In this document: piece after piece, positions 63,167 through 64,000 of the stretch
Layout of the letters: each line of letters begins with the position of its first letter
How positions within the stretch are numbered: position 1 is the stretch's first letter
Source: Bacteroidota bacterium
Lineage (GTDB): Bacteria > Bacteroidota > Bacteroidia > Flavobacteriales > Flavobacteriaceae
DNA: 64,000 nucleotides
Reading direction: 5' to 3'
Assembly: GCA_024279425.1 (NCBI GenBank)
Contig: JAJRRO010000046.1
Coordinates: forward strand, 1 to 64,000
Position numbers and translations under genes: made by a program
Notes under the pieces: model-generated
What the model was told of the DNA's origin: nothing
Databases searched by the model: none
What the model saw: only the letters and a program-made list of their open reading frames with translations

Positions 63167-64000
63167 TTACACTCGATATACAATGGCATTGATGTTCATG
63201 CCAGCACCGACGCTTGCAAAAATAACGATATCGTCCTTGGCAATACTATGACCATTCAGTTTATTATTTTTCACCATATCATATAGTGTGGGAACGGTAG
63301 CAACTGAACTATTGCCAAGTTTGCCAATATTCATCGGCATAATGTTGTCTGGGGTTTCTAGACCGTATAATTTATAAAACCGATCAACAATTGCCTCGTC
63401 CATTTTTTCATTGGCCTGGTGAATGAATATTTTTTTTACATCGGAAATTGTCATGCCACTTTCATCAAGGCAATCTTTCATTGCCTGAGGCACATGTGTT
63501 ATAGCGAACTCATATATTTTTCGTCCATACATTTTTATGAAACGCCGGTCTTCATCGCTTTCGGTCTTATAAGAATCACCAAAAAATAGGTAGTAAGCCT
63601 CTCCATTGGCATGGGTAGCCGATATATGATTTAATATTTCACCTTGGCCGTCAGAAGTCTGGACTATTGCGGCACCAGCACCATCAGAATAGATCATCGA
63701 ATCACGGTCGTGATCATCTACTACTCTGGAAAGTGTTTCTGCGCCTATGACCAGACATTTATTGGCAATTCCGCTTTTAATGAAAGCATTGGACTGTATT
63801 ACACCTTCAATCCATCCCGGACAACCAAACAATAGGTCATAGGCCACACATTTGGGATTCTTTACCCCCAATCGGTGCTTTACCCGAGTAGCAAGGCTGG
63901 GTAACATATCTCCTTGGGATTTACCTTGTGTCACATCACCGAAATTATGGGCAAAGATGATATAATCCAATTCCTCTTTGTCGATTCCAGCATCTTCTAT
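63167..64000 (-). CDS. 3-oxoacyl-ACP synthase III family protein (5' end outside window)
   Basis: The frame is open to the right edge (IEDAGIDKEELDYIIF), so the N-terminus is missing. The TTG at 63970 is not the start. Thiolase fold with the catalytic Cys in DLLFGCPGWIEG, His in IFIHQANEKMDE and Asn in GKLGNSSVATVP, the Cys-His-Asn triad of KAS III/FabH-like enzymes. It is not necessarily FabH of primary fatty acid synthesis; relatives serve special lipid, polyene or aryl-polyene pathways. On the same strand as the methyltransferase and glycosyltransferase genes. Confidence 0.9.
   Translation of the reverse strand: MEDAGIDKEELDYIIFAHNFGDVTQGKSQGDMLPSLATRVKHRLGVKNPKCVAYDLLFGCPGWIEGVIQSNAFIKSGIANKCLVIGAETLSRVVDDHDRDSMIYSDGAGAAIVQTSDGQGEILNHISATHANGEAYYLFFGDSYKTESDEDRRFIKMYGRKIYEFAITHVPQAMKDCLDESGMTISDVKKIFIHQANEKMDEAIVDRFYKLYGLETPDNIMPMNIGKLGNSSVATVPTLYDMVKNNKLNGHSIAKDDIVIFASVGAGMNINAIVYRV

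Overview
The window reads as chromosomal DNA of a marine-type member of the Flavobacteriaceae (Bacteroidota). The support is a PKD/malectin protein with a type IX secretion C-terminal domain, Bacteroidota-type promoters (TTTG, about 19 bp, TAnnTTTG), DUF5777, DUF5723 and DUF6089 outer-membrane proteins, an HPPK-deoxynucleoside kinase fusion and the gene order CBS-nadK-DUF6089-uppS-bamA-skp-skp. Base composition is AT-rich throughout and visibly more so between about 16.5 and 30 kb. The genus cannot be fixed from the sequence alone.

Layout. 0-6 kb: the 3' part of a large repetitive secreted protein, a diheme cytochrome lipoprotein, and a minus-strand set of two c-type cytochromes and a DUF5777 barrel. 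6-10.7 kb: three tandem 37-codon ORFs, a class III nucleotide cyclase gene with two G-run frameshifts, and a heparinase II/III-type polysaccharide lyase. 10.7-17.4 kb: a DEAD-box-type RNA helicase, an acyl-CoA thioesterase, an alpha/beta hydrolase, a broken RluA-type pseudouridine synthase, a lipoprotein-GNAT chimera and small ORFs. 17.5-27.5 kb: an AT-rich efflux island. A TetR regulator sits at a 36-bp perfect palindrome that also faces a Pycsar-effector-like (PycTM) membrane protein. Downstream follow a lipoprotein, a PBP-TolC fusion, an RND adaptor and pump, a K+ channel, an NqrB/RnfD-like protein and a DUF2141 protein. 27.5-31.4 kb: a 2.5-kb integrative element (tyrosine integrase plus one six-helix membrane protein) lodged in the 3' end of tRNA-Leu(TAA), then tRNA-Gly(GCC) and two tRNA 5' fragments whose D-loop is replaced by an 18-bp palindrome.

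31.5-64 kb is core genome: mutS, an rRNA/tRNA methyltransferase, folK-dNK, sppA, an OmpA/DUF5723 protein, a queuosine-precursor transporter, an AsmA-like protein, DUF2797, GH3, clpX, clpP, tig, a GDSL lipoprotein, pdxJ, the nadK-uppS-bamA-skp envelope operon, a glycosyltransferase, a methyltransferase and a truncated KAS III gene at the right edge.

The parts most likely to be new are the tandem 37-aa ORF family, the shared operator between the efflux operon and the lone PycTM homologue, the PBP-TolC fusion, the one-cargo integrative element and the palindrome-replaced tRNA fragments. Functions are read from motifs and remembered family features; no database search was run.
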